A DNA stretch of 64,000 nucleotides from Marinomonas maritima (GCF_024435075.2 NZ_JAMZEG020000003.1:434001-498000); one strand, 5' to 3'; counted from the stretch's first letter, positions 28,937 through 38,642 are shown. Notes: a model not told the origin generated them from the sequence alone. Made by a program: numbers and translations.

Positions 28937-30238
28937 TTACGCCAAGTTTTCGACGCGGATTCGTTGCACAGTTCCCGCAACGTCCGGCAAAGCTTCAATC
29001 GCTGCAATCGCCGCGTTCATGTTGCGTTCTTTTACATCGTGAGTCATCACAACCAAGGGCACTAACTCACTACCCTCACGCTCTCGCTGAATAAGAGACT
29101 CAATACTAATATCATTCATTGACAGAATTTGCGTAATATTAGCCAATACACCGGCGCGATCTTTAATCGTCATATTAAGGAAAAAACCACATTCAATTTC
29201 TTCTACTGGTAAAATCTGCATGCTGGATAAAGCGTCTGCTTGGAAAGCCAAGTGAGGAACACGATTAGTTGGATCTGCAGTTAATGTACGAGCAACATCA
29301 ATCACATCCGCGACAACAGAAGACCCTGTTGGTAATGCCCCAGCGCCAGCGCCATACGTTAACGTCGGGCCAACCACATCACCTTGAACCATAATCGCAT
29401 TCATAACGCCATTTACATTGGCTAGAAGCTGCTTACGGGAAATTAAGGTCGGATGAACTCGTAACTCAATGCCCATTTTTGAACGGCGCGCGATGCCCAA
29501 ATGCTTAATCGCATAACCAAGTTCACTGGCAAAAGCGACATCTTCCGATGTAATGCGGCTGATGCCTTCTGTGTACGTTTTTTCAAACTGCAATGGAATA
29601 CCAAAAGCAATGGACGCTAAAATAGTCAACTTATGCGCGGCATCAATGCCTTCAATATCAAACGTCGGATCTGCTTCAGCGTAGCCAAGCGCTTGCGCTT
29701 CTGCTAACACATCATCAAAATTACGGTTCTTTTCACTCATCTCAGACAGAATGAAATTACCAGTACCATTGATAATACCCGCCAACCAGTCAATTCTATT
29801 GGCAGACAGGCCTTCTCGTATCAACTTAATAATGGGAATACCACCCGCTACAGCCGCCTCGAAAGCAACAATAACGCCCTTCTCTTGGGCTCTTGCGAAA
29901 ATTTCATTGCCGTGTTCAGCAATTAAAGCCTTATTGGCCGTTACAACATGCTTACCATTTTCAATCGCAGTAAGCACAAGCTCTTTCGCAACCGTTGTTC
30001 CGCCGATAAGCTCAAGAACAATATCTATCTCTGGATTATTAACCACATCAAAAATGTCGCGGGTAACGCTCACCCCGGAGGTGTCGCACATGTCATTGTC
30101 ACGACGAGCACCTATCTGTTCGATAACAATACTGCGACCAACACGGCGTGTGATCTCTTCTGCATTATTACGTAGAATGCTAAAACTGCCGGACCCCACA
30201 GTCCCCAGCCCACAAATTCCGACTTTTACCGGTTTCAA
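28937..30238 (-). CDS. hom: Homoserine dehydrogenase
   Basis: Hom reduces aspartate semialdehyde to homoserine. The 433-residue monofunctional enzyme has the NAD(P) fold VGICGLGTVGSG at the N-terminus, the catalytic domain with GIINGTGNFILSEM and ALGYAEADPTFDIEG, and a C-terminal ACT domain (about residues 350-430) of the kind that mediates threonine feedback inhibition. It is not fused to aspartokinase. It is directly upstream of thrC and downstream of dsbC, the Pseudomonas-type order. Confidence 0.97.
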   Translation of the reverse strand: MKPVKVGICGLGTVGSGSFSILRNNAEEITRRVGRSIVIEQIGARRDNDMCDTSGVSVTRDIFDVVNNPEIDIVLELIGGTTVAKELVLTAIENGKHVVTANKALIAEHGNEIFARAQEKGVIVAFEAAVAGGIPIIKLIREGLSANRIDWLAGIINGTGNFILSEMSEKNRNFDDVLAEAQALGYAEADPTFDIEGIDAAHKLTILASIAFGIPLQFEKTYTEGISRITSEDVAFASELGYAIKHLGIARRSKMGIELRVHPTLISRKQLLANVNGVMNAIMVQGDVVGPTLTYGAGAGALPTGSSVVADVIDVARTLTADPTNRVPHLAFQADALSSMQILPVEEIECGFFLNMTIKDRAGVLANITQILSMNDISIESLIQREREGSELVPLVVMTHDVKERNMNAAIAAIEALPDVAGTVQRIRVENLA

Positions 30239-30382
30239 AACAATACCCCACAGAGATAATTTAATTTTTATAGATCACTTAGTTAACTGAAAAACTGATT
30301 TATTATAACGCCAGTATCATTCAAACCCAACGTAGAAAAGAATGAAGAAGCCTCATGTTTAATGGAATATTTTGCGATAAGA

Positions 30383-31090
30383 CTATAACCCAACTTCTTT
30401 TGCCAACTTATCTACAGGCAAATAACCCGGTAACAGCGTACCGTTGGGTAAAACAATAGACGGCGTACCTCGCACTCCCACCATCCGACCTAAATTAAAT
30501 TGATCAGCAATTGGATTTGCACATTTATTTTCTGGTATTTTTTCTCCTAACTTCACTTTTGTTAGCCAAGATTTAGGGTCATCAGAACACCAGATGCTCA
30601 CCATTTTATTATAAGCACCTGAACCAACACCCGCTCTAGGAAAAGCCACGTAGCGCACGGTGATGCCTCTTTCATTTAATGCTGGAACATCATTATGCAG
30701 CATTCGACAGTAGCCACAATCTACATCCGTAAAAACGGTAATATGGGCCTTCTCATCTTTCGCTTTATAAATAATCATTTGGGATTCTGGCAGAGCTTCA
30801 ACCTTAGCAAGCTTCGCTTTCTCGGTTTCATTTTCTAATCGCTCACCATTAATTTTATACAAATCTCCTGCGACAAAATAACGGCCATCTGAGGTAACGT
30901 GTAGCGTCGGACCGCCATTCATCTCAGCAACATACAATCCTGATGCTTGGTGAAATTTAACACTTCCGACATCATATTGTGGTAGGGCTTTTTTTAAAGC
31001 GGAGAGGATCTGAGCTTCATCTGCCCAAATGGCATTAGAAAAAAGAGTTGAAAAAGCACATAAAAACAGAAAACGAGAAAACATTGACAC
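30383..31090 (-). CDS. dsbC: Thiol:disulfide interchange protein DsbC
   Basis: A periplasmic disulfide isomerase of about 235 residues. A signal peptide with core FLFLCAFSTLFSNAIWA is followed by the DsbC dimerisation domain and a thioredoxin fold with active site CGYC (VDCGYCRML) and the cis-proline loop RGTPSIVLPNG. The start is uncertain. A GTG at 31090 has GAGG six bases upstream and is used here; the ATG two codons later (31084) is possible but poorly spaced; a TTG at 31102 precedes the ribosome site. It is upstream of hom-thrC with a 144-bp gap. Pseudomonas has xerD before dsbC; it is not here. Confidence 0.93.
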   Translation of the reverse strand: MSMFSRFLFLCAFSTLFSNAIWADEAQILSALKKALPQYDVGSVKFHQASGLYVAEMNGGPTLHVTSDGRYFVAGDLYKINGERLENETEKAKLAKVEALPESQMIIYKAKDEKAHITVFTDVDCGYCRMLHNDVPALNERGITVRYVAFPRAGVGSGAYNKMVSIWCSDDPKSWLTKVKLGEKIPENKCANPIADQFNLGRMVGVRGTPSIVLPNGTLLPGYLPVDKLAKEVGL

Positions 31091-31154
31091 ATGACACCTC
31101 AAGTAAATAGGGAATTATTTACCATTAGGCCATAGATAAAGGGGTTAGTTCCAT

Positions 31155-31184
31155 AAAAAAAGGCGACTCGCGTCGCCTTTTTTT
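31155..31184. terminator. Strong bidirectional terminator after rplS
   Basis: GGCGAC and GTCGCC pair around TCGC, extended by an A7 run on one side and a T7 run on the other. It ends the rpsP-rimM-trmD-rplS operon on the minus strand. Confidence 0.92.
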
Positions 31185-31196
31185 AGAACAGAAAAA

Positions 31197-31559
31197 TTAA
31201 CGTTTTGCCAATTTCTCTTTGATACGTGCAGATTTACCAGAACGCTCGCGTAGGTAGTAGATCTTAGCTTGACGCACGTCACCGCGGCGTTTAACTTCGA
31301 TGCTTTCAACCAAAGGGCTGTACGTTTGGAAAGCACGCTCAACACCAATACCGCTAGAAATTTTACGAACGGTAAATGCTGAGTTAAGGCCACGGTTACG
31401 CTTAGCAATTACAATACCTTCATAGGCCTGTAGACGCTCACGTGAACCTTCTTTAACTTTAACTTGAACAACAATAGTATCACCAGTCCCGAAGGCTGGG
31501 ATTTCTTTTGTCATCTGTTCAGCTTCTATCTGCTGAATCAGTTTAGTTTTATTACTCAT
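31197..31559 (-). CDS. rplS: 50S ribosomal protein L19
   Basis: L19, 120 residues, sits at the interface of the large and small ribosomal subunits. The sequence includes the family segments FGTGDTIVVQVKVKEG, AYEGIVIAKRNRGLNSAFTV and RAFQTYSPLVESIEVKRRG. It is the last gene of rpsP-rimM-trmD-rplS, the standard bacterial order, and is followed at once by a strong terminator. Confidence 0.98.
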   Translation of the reverse strand: MSNKTKLIQQIEAEQMTKEIPAFGTGDTIVVQVKVKEGSRERLQAYEGIVIAKRNRGLNSAFTVRKISSGIGVERAFQTYSPLVESIEVKRRGDVRQAKIYYLRERSGKSARIKEKLAKR

Positions 31560-31628
31560 GGATGTGACTCCTAATGATATGGTTTCTTATCAGCATGAAG
31601 GCTCTTCTTTCTGATAAGCTCGCAATTC

Positions 31629-32381
31629 CTACTCTGCCGAGGTTGAATCTTCAGTTTCGCGAATAAACTCTTCTAACAACAACTGCTGTTCCTTGTCCAA
31701 CTCAAGGTATTGCAGAAGGTCTGGCCGGCGTTCAAAAGTTCTTCCGAGCTTTTGCTTTAATCGCCAGCGCCTAATCTCCTCGTGGTTGCCACTAAGTAGC
31801 ACAGATGGCACAGGTTCACCATTCAGTACTTCAGGGCGAGTATAATGCGGGCAATCCAACAAACCGTCAGCAAATGAATCTTCATCCGCAGACGCCTGCT
31901 TTCCTAACACTCCTGGAACCATACGAAATACAGTATCCATGAGTACCATAGCCGGCAACTCGCCACCACTTAGGACAAAGTCGCCAATTGACCATTCTTC
32001 ATCAATCTGTGATTGAATTAAACGTTCATCAACGCCTTCATAGCGACCTGCTACCAGAATAAATTCTGCTTGTTTAGCAAGCTGCTGCACACCTTCTTGC
32101 GTTAGCGTACGCCCTTGAGGGGATAGATAAATAACTTTTGCATTGGGCACCGATACTTTGGCACTCGCAATGGCGTCTTTGAGAGGCTGCACTTTCATGA
32201 GCATCCCTGGACCACCACCATAAGGACGATCATCTACTGTTTTATGCTTGTCATGAGTAAAATCTCGTGGATTATAAAAATCCACCTCAACCAACCCAGA
32301 CTTAATGGCTCTGCCTGTTACTCCATATTGGGTAATGGCCTGAAACATTTCCGGAAAGAGCGATATAACGCTAACCTTCAC
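31629..32381 (-). CDS. trmD: tRNA (guanine(37)-N1)-methyltransferase
   Basis: TrmD makes m1G37 in tRNAs that read codons starting with C, which prevents +1 frameshifting. The 250-residue SPOUT enzyme shows the N-terminal VISLFPEMFQAITQYGVTGR, the DDRPYGGGPGMLM loop, YLSPQGRTL, the knot region GRYEGVDERLI and the IGDFVLSGGELPAM motif. It lies 22 bp after rimM and 69 bp before rplS in the ribosomal operon. Confidence 0.98.
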   Translation of the reverse strand: MKVSVISLFPEMFQAITQYGVTGRAIKSGLVEVDFYNPRDFTHDKHKTVDDRPYGGGPGMLMKVQPLKDAIASAKVSVPNAKVIYLSPQGRTLTQEGVQQLAKQAEFILVAGRYEGVDERLIQSQIDEEWSIGDFVLSGGELPAMVLMDTVFRMVPGVLGKQASADEDSFADGLLDCPHYTRPEVLNGEPVPSVLLSGNHEEIRRWRLKQKLGRTFERRPDLLQYLELDKEQQLLLEEFIRETEDSTSAE

Positions 32382-32403
32382 GTTGTGACCTCAGCTTATC
32401 TGT

Positions 32404-32949
32404 TTAAAATTCTGGATCCCAGTCAACTGCCATTTCCTGCTGTTCTAAATCGATGTTTAAAACATGAGTTCCTGGAGAATAAGGAATCAATCGCTCTTCA
32501 CGATCAAAGCTACCTTCACACGCGCGGACAACAATCACATCATTCGCACCGGTTTCCATAATTTGAGAAACCTTCCCTAAGAGGACACCCTCTTTGGTAA
32601 TAACCCTCAGACCTTCCAGTTGGCTCCAGTAATAATCACCTTCTTCCAATTCTGGTAGTTCTGCTGCATCAATATAAACGTCCATACCACAAATTTCTTT
32701 CACAAGGTCTCTGTCGCTATAGCCTATTACCGATGCCACCAAACCACGTCCTTGCAAACGCCCTTGGCTTAATTCTATGGTTTTCCACCCACTAGGAGTT
32801 TTCAACCACCAATGCTTGTAATCGAAGATTCCTTGCATTGGGTCAGTGTGTGAATATAACTTCACCCACCCCTTAACACCATAAACTGATGTAATGCGTC
32901 CAACGACAAGCGCTTGCTCAGGAGCGGCCGCTTGTTTTAATGCAGACAT
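32404..32949 (-). CDS. rimM: Ribosome maturation factor RimM
   Basis: RimM assists 30S head assembly and binds S19. The 181-residue protein has the N-terminal RimM domain (VVGRITSVYGVKGWVKLYSHTD) and the C-terminal PRC-barrel part that ends IPYSPGTHVLNIDLEQQ with MAVDWDPEF. It lies 15 bp downstream of rpsP and is followed by trmD, as usual. Confidence 0.97.
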   Translation of the reverse strand: MSALKQAAAPEQALVVGRITSVYGVKGWVKLYSHTDPMQGIFDYKHWWLKTPSGWKTIELSQGRLQGRGLVASVIGYSDRDLVKEICGMDVYIDAAELPELEEGDYYWSQLEGLRVITKEGVLLGKVSQIMETGANDVIVVRACEGSFDREERLIPYSPGTHVLNIDLEQQEMAVDWDPEF

Positions 32950-32964
32950 AGCACTACCTCAATA

Positions 32965-33213
32965 TTAAGCGTTTTTGCCAGCATCTTTTACAAGCTGCGC
33001 AGCACGGTCAGAAAGTTGAGCGCCTTGGCTAACCCAATGATTTACGCGATCTAAATCGATGCGTAGACGTTCTTCTTGACCACGAGCAACAGGGTTAAAG
33101 AAACCCAAACGCTCGATATAACGACCATCACGTGCACGACGGCTATCAGCCACGTTCAAATGATAGAATGGGCGCTTTTTAGAGCCACCACGAGAAAGAC
33201 GAATAGTTACCAT
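32965..33213 (-). CDS. rpsP: 30S ribosomal protein S16
   Basis: S16, 82 residues, opens MVTIRLSRGGSKKRPFYHLN with VADSR and continues DGRYIERLGFFNP, all characteristic. It is the first gene of the rpsP-rimM-trmD-rplS operon. The promoter should lie in the 177 bp between it and ffh, but I cannot single out one hexamer pair with confidence. Confidence 0.98.
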   Translation of the reverse strand: MVTIRLSRGGSKKRPFYHLNVADSRRARDGRYIERLGFFNPVARGQEERLRIDLDRVNHWVSQGAQLSDRAAQLVKDAGKNA

Positions 33214-33345
33214 ATTATTGGTTCCTTATTGCTTAACGAAACGCCTCTTGCCGAGTCGATTTTTGACTCATACTACAAGAAGGCGGCATATTCTAGTCGA
33301 TAAACTAGAAAAACGAAAGGGCGAATCACTCACCCAGACATTAAA

Positions 33346-33369
33346 AACGGCAGTTTTTTAACTACCGTT
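33346..33369 (-). terminator. Terminator of ffh
   Basis: On the minus strand AACGGTAGTT and AACTGCCGTT form a 10-bp stem with one mispair or wobble, followed by TTTTAA. It is placed between ffh and rpsP. Confidence 0.65.
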
Positions 33370-33390
33370 AATAAAAACAAGAAGATATGT

Positions 33391-34773
33391 TTAAAACTTA
33401 GGGAAATTTCCACCACCCGGCATGCCACCACCTGGCATCATTCCGCCTAAACCACGCATCATTTTTTGCATACCACCTTTAGCGGTCATCTTCTTCATCA
33501 TTTTTTGCATTTGCTTATGTTGTTTAAGCAAACGATTCAAATCTTGTATCTGTAACCCCGCGCCCGTTGAAATACGTTTTTTTCGCGATCCATTAATAAC
33601 ATCAGGATTACGGCGCTCAGCTGACGTCATTGAATTAATTAAGGCTTCCATTTGAACGAACATTTTGTCATTCACTTTATCCTTAACATTACCCAATTGC
33701 CCCATGCCTGGCATTTTATCTAACATTGAGCTCATACCGCCCATGTTTTTCATTTGCTGAAGCTGTTCTTTAAAGTCTTCTAAGTCAAAACCTTTGCCTT
33801 TTTTCAGCTTCCCGGCTAATTTTTCAGCTTTTTCTTTATCTATTTTTTGCTCTGCTTCCTCTATTAAAGAAAGCATGTCCCCCATACCCAAGATACGAGA
33901 CGCTAAACGATCAGGGTGGAAAGGCTCTAGCGCATCGGTTTTTTCACCAACACCTAAGAACTTAATAGGTTTACCAGTAATATGACGAACAGACAACGCA
34001 GCACCGCCACGAGCATCACCGTCAGTCTTCGTTAAGATAACGCCTGTTAAAGGTAAAACATCACCAAATGCCTTTGCAGTATTTGCGGCATCCTGGCCGG
34101 TCATTGCATCGACAACAAATAAGGTTTCGATTGGATTAGCCGCTGCGTGTAGCGCCTTAATCTCCGCCATCATGTCGTCATCAATGGCTAAGCGACCCGC
34201 CGTATCGACTATTAAAACATCTTTATGGGCTTTTTTTGCGTAATCAATTGCGCTGTTAACAATGTCAATTGGCTTCTGTGACAGGTCACTTGGAATAAAG
34301 TCAACACCCACTTCACCAGCAAGTGTTTCGAGCTGCTTAATAGCAGCAGGACGATAAACGTCTGCACTGACAACAGAGACAGATTTTTTCTCGCGCTCTT
34401 TTAAATACTTAGCCAACTTAGCAGCCGAGGTGGTTTTACCCGCCCCTTGCAAACCTGCCAATAAGATAACAGCAGGGCCAGCAACACGAAGATTCAGCCC
34501 ATCGTTCGCCTGCCCCATTACATTTTCAAGTTCCTGCTTAACAATTTTCAGGAAAACCTGCCCAGGACTCAAACTTTTTGAGACTTCCGTCCCTATTGCA
34601 CGCTCTCTGACGGCTTCAATAAAATCTTTGACTACTGGCAGTGCAACATCAGCCTCAAGAAGTGCCATACGCACTTCACGCAACACTTCTTTTATGTTGT
34701 CGTCAGTTAATTTAGCTCGACCTCGAATACGATCAAGCGAGGAAGTTAAACGATTCGATAAATTGTCGAACAT
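33391..34773 (-). CDS. ffh: Signal recognition particle protein Ffh
   Basis: Ffh binds 4.5S RNA and signal sequences and delivers ribosomes to FtsY. The 460-residue protein has the N domain, the GTPase G domain (LLAGLQGAGKTTSAAKLA P-loop, DTAGRLAIDD, TKTDGDARGG) and a methionine-rich M domain ending GGMMPGGGMPGGGNFPKF. It is divergent from ypjD, as in E. coli. Confidence 0.98.
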   Translation of the reverse strand: MFDNLSNRLTSSLDRIRGRAKLTDDNIKEVLREVRMALLEADVALPVVKDFIEAVRERAIGTEVSKSLSPGQVFLKIVKQELENVMGQANDGLNLRVAGPAVILLAGLQGAGKTTSAAKLAKYLKEREKKSVSVVSADVYRPAAIKQLETLAGEVGVDFIPSDLSQKPIDIVNSAIDYAKKAHKDVLIVDTAGRLAIDDDMMAEIKALHAAANPIETLFVVDAMTGQDAANTAKAFGDVLPLTGVILTKTDGDARGGAALSVRHITGKPIKFLGVGEKTDALEPFHPDRLASRILGMGDMLSLIEEAEQKIDKEKAEKLAGKLKKGKGFDLEDFKEQLQQMKNMGGMSSMLDKMPGMGQLGNVKDKVNDKMFVQMEALINSMTSAERRNPDVINGSRKKRISTGAGLQIQDLNRLLKQHKQMQKMMKKMTAKGGMQKMMRGLGGMMPGGGMPGGGNFPKF

Positions 34774-34903
34774 ATTGCCCTCAAATTTTGGCTCTAAATG
34801 GAAAAAAACCTACGGTTTCAGTTTATCCAAGGTGAAATTATCTCTATTATAACGGATAAATGTTTGTCACCCTATACCTTTACTCTTCGGAACCTTTAGT
34901 TTC

Positions 34904-35686
34904 ATGATTCAATTATCGCTTTGGCTTGCTTGTATGGCTTGTTTGATCGCTGGCACAGCGTATTATCTTCGTCCGAAAAATCGTTCTACCCAGTATATTG
35001 GGGCGATGGCAATCGCCGTGCATACCTTTTCACTGACTCAATTATTACTTAACTATGACGGCTTTAATTTTTTAACCATAGGGCTTCTGATTGCCATTAT
35101 CGGCAACAGCTTACTTTGGTTAAGTAATCGCGATAAAGATTTATCCCTATTACTAGGCACTGCTTTACTACTGAGTGCCATCATCATTGCTCTAAACGCC
35201 ATTGAACCATGGGATTTAACACAGCTACACAGTAGCTCATGGGGCACTAGCGCCCACATACTTATAGCATCCGCTGCTTATAGTTTATTTACCACCGCTT
35301 GCGGGGTAGGAATACTCCTTTCTATTCAAGAGTACCAACTTAAGCACCATAAGCTTAAACAGTTACTGAGAGTCCCTCCATTACAAGTATTGGAGCAGTT
35401 AATGTTTGAGTTTATCTGGGCAGCCTTCATCTTGTTAACCGTCACAATAGCGACTGGGTTTTATTTTATTGAAGACATGTTTGCCCAACACCTCGTCCAT
35501 AAGACATTCTTCACAATAGCTTCTTGGTTTGTTTTCGCAGGGTTATTACTAGGCAGACACCTTGTAGGCTGGCGTGGACAATTGGCGGTAAAACTTACCT
35601 TGAGCGGCTTCTTCTTACTAATGCTAGGCTATTTTGGCAGTCAAATTGTGCTACAAGTTTTATCAAACTCGTCGACAATGGGATAA
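34904..35686 (+). CDS. ypjD: YpjD/CcsA-like inner membrane protein
   Basis: A 260-residue polytopic protein with about eight membrane helices, related to the cytochrome c assembly (CcsA/CcmC) fold. The conserved part includes SSSWGTSAHILIASAAYSLF and the C-terminal histidines HKTFFTIASWFVFAGLLLGR. Its neighbours ffh (divergent) and corB (downstream) match the E. coli order ffh-ypjD-yfjD. The E. coli YpjD has been connected with magnesium/cobalt handling through its CorB neighbour; a role in haem delivery is not shown. Function is uncertain. Confidence 0.88.
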   Translation: MIQLSLWLACMACLIAGTAYYLRPKNRSTQYIGAMAIAVHTFSLTQLLLNYDGFNFLTIGLLIAIIGNSLLWLSNRDKDLSLLLGTALLLSAIIIALNAIEPWDLTQLHSSSWGTSAHILIASAAYSLFTTACGVGILLSIQEYQLKHHKLKQLLRVPPLQVLEQLMFEFIWAAFILLTVTIATGFYFIEDMFAQHLVHKTFFTIASWFVFAGLLLGRHLVGWRGQLAVKLTLSGFFLLMLGYFGSQIVLQVLSNSSTMG

Positions 35687-35754
35687 AGTATGTTTGACAG
35701 TAAGACCTTAAGAACGAATAATCCATTTATCTACATAATTGAGGCGATCCCTTT

Positions 35755-37008
35755 TTGAACGAAGTACCCTTAGGTGTTCTTAGCGGAATACTTTTTTGTC
35801 TTATTTTACTTTCTGCTTTCTTTTCGAGTTCTGAAACAGGGATGCTGTCGATTAACAAATATCGACTAAAGCACCTTGTTAAAACCAAGAATCGATCCGC
35901 GATCAAGGTAAACTCCCTTTTAGAACGACCAGATAGACTTATTGGCGTCATATTAATAGGAAATAACTTTGTTAATATCCTTGCTTCTGCCATAGCAACC
36001 ATCATTGCCGTTCGCCTCTGGGGCGATGCTGGTGTCGCAATAGCAACCGCCGCACTCACGATGGTGGTGCTGATTTTTGCGGAAGTAACACCAAAAACGC
36101 TGGCAGCAATACACCCAGAAAAAATCGCCTTTCCGGCCTCTTGGATTCTTGCCATTTTATTAAAGGTATTGTATCCACTGGTTTGGTTAGTGAATGGGTT
36201 GTCAAATGGGTTATTACGTTTAATCGGCGTTCATGCCTCTCAAAATAACAATACACTCGACTCTGAAGAACTGAGAACCGTTGTAAATGAAGCAAGTGGT
36301 CTCATACCAGCGGCTCACCAAGACATGTTACTTTCTATTCTCGACTTGGAGAAAGTGTCTGTTGAAGACATCATGGTTCCTCGGAACGAAGTGATCGGTA
36401 TTGATATCGAAGACTCAATCGAAGAGATCATTGAGCAAATTTGCCAAAGCAGGCACACTCGTATGCCGGTTTATAATGGCGAAATTAATAAAGTCATTGG
36501 TATTCTTCATGCTAGACATGCGGCCGTTTTCCTTCGAGATCCGACGCCTTCTAAAGCAGCACTTTTAAAAGCGACTGTTGAACCGTATTTCATTCCTGAA
36601 AGTACATCATTAAACACAGTATTGCTCAATTTCCAAAAAGACCATCAACAGATGGGAATCGTGGTGGATGAATATGGCGACGTTCAAGGCATCGCAGCGC
36701 TAGAAGATGTACTCGAAGAGATCGTAGGCGAATTCACTCCGCCAACACAGGATGAAGAAGAAGAAATCCAAACACTAGATGATGGCTCTTTTAGAATAGA
36801 AGGTTCGACGCACATTCGGGAAATCAACAAAACACTCGATTGGCACTTACCGACTAACGGCCCAAAAACGCTGAACGGCCTCATTATTGAAACGCTAGAA
36901 TTCATTCCTGAACACCCTATTAGTTTATGGGTGGGTCACTACATGATTGAAATTCAAGAAATAGAAGATAAAGTCGTCAAATACGCCAAACTTCGACTAA
37001 AGCGTTAA
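35755..37008 (+). CDS. CorB/HlyC family protein (CNNM-CBS-CorC), YfjD-like
   Basis: A 417-residue membrane protein. The N-terminal CNNM (DUF21) transmembrane domain contains FFSSSETGMLSINKYRLKHL and IGVILIGNNFVNILAS. A CBS-domain pair (about residues 205-325) carries VEDIMVPRNEVIGIDIEDS and MGIVVDEYGDVQGIA. A C-terminal CorC_HlyC domain follows (about 335-415). The start is a TTG at 35755 with GAGG about 10 nt upstream; no ATG fits the family N-terminus better. Members are associated with magnesium and cobalt transport or efflux. It forms an operon with ypjD and perhaps with the Nudix gene 9 bp downstream. Confidence 0.92.
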   Translation: MNEVPLGVLSGILFCLILLSAFFSSSETGMLSINKYRLKHLVKTKNRSAIKVNSLLERPDRLIGVILIGNNFVNILASAIATIIAVRLWGDAGVAIATAALTMVVLIFAEVTPKTLAAIHPEKIAFPASWILAILLKVLYPLVWLVNGLSNGLLRLIGVHASQNNNTLDSEELRTVVNEASGLIPAAHQDMLLSILDLEKVSVEDIMVPRNEVIGIDIEDSIEEIIEQICQSRHTRMPVYNGEINKVIGILHARHAAVFLRDPTPSKAALLKATVEPYFIPESTSLNTVLLNFQKDHQQMGIVVDEYGDVQGIAALEDVLEEIVGEFTPPTQDEEEEIQTLDDGSFRIEGSTHIREINKTLDWHLPTNGPKTLNGLIIETLEFIPEHPISLWVGHYMIEIQEIEDKVVKYAKLRLKR

Positions 37009-37017
37009 GGAAATATC

Positions 37018-37554
37018 ATGAGATACTGCCCGCAATGCGGTCATGCCGTAGAAATGACAATCCCGGCTGGAGACAATCGTGTTAGAGCGGTATGCCCAAG
37101 TTGCGAGTATATAGATTATGACAACCCTAGAATCATCACAGGAACAATCCCCTTGTATAAAGGGCGACTTTTGTTGTGTCGACGTAATATCGAACCGCGC
37201 TTAGGTTTCTGGACACTGCCTGCAGGTTTTATGGAAAACCAAGAAACCACCAGTGAAGGCGCATTAAGAGAAACACTGGAGGAAAGCGGATCAATCGCTG
37301 TCTGTAAGCAAGCCTTCAGTATGATCAGCATCCCTCATATTAATCAAGTTCACTTGTTCTATCTTGCAGAGTTAGAGCGTGATGACTTCCACACCACAGA
37401 AGAAAGTTCTGAAGTGGCGCTTTTTGATCTAGATAATATTCCTTGGGATGAGCTCGCATTCAGCAGCGTCAGTAGAACAATAAAGCTATTCATTGAAGAT
37501 CATAAGAATGAACACTACGGGTTTCATGAAGAAACCATTTTCATGAGTTCATAA
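37018..37554 (+). CDS. Nudix hydrolase with N-terminal zinc ribbon
   Basis: A 178-residue Nudix enzyme. A four-cysteine zinc ribbon (C4-x2-C7 and C26-x2-C29) precedes the Nudix domain. The Nudix box is complete and starts GFMENQETTSEGALRETLEE, followed by SGS. The zinc-ribbon layout resembles NudC/NADH pyrophosphatases and the related small ADP-ribose/NADH family, but it lacks the long N-terminal domain of NudC. The substrate is unresolved. It is 9 bp after corB and probably cotranscribed with it. Confidence 0.88.
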   Translation: MRYCPQCGHAVEMTIPAGDNRVRAVCPSCEYIDYDNPRIITGTIPLYKGRLLLCRRNIEPRLGFWTLPAGFMENQETTSEGALRETLEESGSIAVCKQAFSMISIPHINQVHLFYLAELERDDFHTTEESSEVALFDLDNIPWDELAFSSVSRTIKLFIEDHKNEHYGFHEETIFMSS

Positions 37555-37614
37555 TAAAAATAGATCGTCATTCCTTACTCCCAATGCACACTTTCTAGTA
37601 ACGCCCTAGTAAGC

Positions 37615-38571
37615 TTACGCGGTAGGATCACAAATATCACCTTGCCACCGACCAGCCTCACACTCTTGCTGAGTTACTTGGTGAATCAGCGGAACAACCG
37701 CTCTTAGTATCGCTGTTTCAGGGCGGCTCTGCGAGGTCGATATATATACATCTCGCCATAATGTCGGTTCCACGATCTCCAAAGCATGAATCTGATCCGT
37801 CTTTTGTAAATGATAAAAAGCTGAAGTGGGTGACAATAAAATACCATACCCATCCATTACATAACGCAGCGTCGTCATCAATTGCCCGAAAGCAGGTTTG
37901 TGAGGCACCCTGATCCCAGTCTTTGCTTCATACTGACGCAAGATATAACCTAATGAATCCCGCTCCCCTGTCACAATGACTTCGTGGTTCGCCAACTCGG
38001 CAAAAGTAATCGTCGACTTCGCTCTTAGCGCTTTGTGTGATGGCACTTTCGGATCGCAGCCCATGGAAATAAAAAGTTTTTCTCGAAACAGTTTTTCTTG
38101 ACGCATTTGGCTTAAGTCACTGCCATCTGGAGATGATATAGCCACATCAATTTCTCCTGCCAACAGTTGATTAGACAAGCTATAAGATAATCCAGTATAG
38201 AGTTCCAACTTGATCTGAGGATAGTGCTGCTCAACCAAAGCCAATAAGGGAACAGAAATAATATTTCCTATAGGTTGAGTCATGCCTATAGACAACTGAC
38301 CGGTAGGCTCTCTTTCGAATTGATGCACATCAAACTTCGCCTGTTCGACTTGGCGAATAATCGACTCTGCATGTGCTTTAAAAATCAATCCGCTTTCTGT
38401 CAATACCACACCACGAAAGCTGCGATTAAACAATTTCGCGCCAAGCTCATGCTCTAAATTTTCAATCTGCAGCGTAATACTTGGTTGAGCCACATCTAAT
38501 GCCCGCGCCGCGGCTGCGATGCTATTAATCTCCGCGGTTTTAAGAAAAAATCGTAACTGTTTAGTATTCAT
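37615..38571 (-). CDS. LysR-family transcriptional regulator
   Basis: A LysR-type regulator; the start is taken as the ATG at 38571 (MNTKQLRFFLKTAEINSIAA), where the winged-helix domain begins, giving 318 residues. The helix-turn-helix is AAAARALDVAQPSITLQIENLEHELGAKLF (residues about 19-48). A periplasmic-binding-protein-like effector domain follows. It is divergent from a ketopantoate-reductase-like gene, and the 225 bp between them hold two HpaR-type operators. I infer it regulates that gene, perhaps together with HpaR. The effector is unknown. Confidence 0.9.
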   Translation of the reverse strand: MNTKQLRFFLKTAEINSIAAAARALDVAQPSITLQIENLEHELGAKLFNRSFRGVVLTESGLIFKAHAESIIRQVEQAKFDVHQFEREPTGQLSIGMTQPIGNIISVPLLALVEQHYPQIKLELYTGLSYSLSNQLLAGEIDVAISSPDGSDLSQMRQEKLFREKLFISMGCDPKVPSHKALRAKSTITFAELANHEVIVTGERDSLGYILRQYEAKTGIRVPHKPAFGQLMTTLRYVMDGYGILLSPTSAFYHLQKTDQIHALEIVEPTLWRDVYISTSQSRPETAILRAVVPLIHQVTQQECEAGRWQGDICDPTA

Positions 38572-38642
38572 AATCAAATGGGTACATAAAAAATATAGAG
38601 CTTCACCATAACCATTTTTAATTTTTATAGCCAGCCACTTAT

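Noticed and set aside
29751..30290. 179-codon open frame opposite hom
   Set aside because: Antisense shadow of homoserine dehydrogenase, rich in Ser, Pro and Thr; no independent support.
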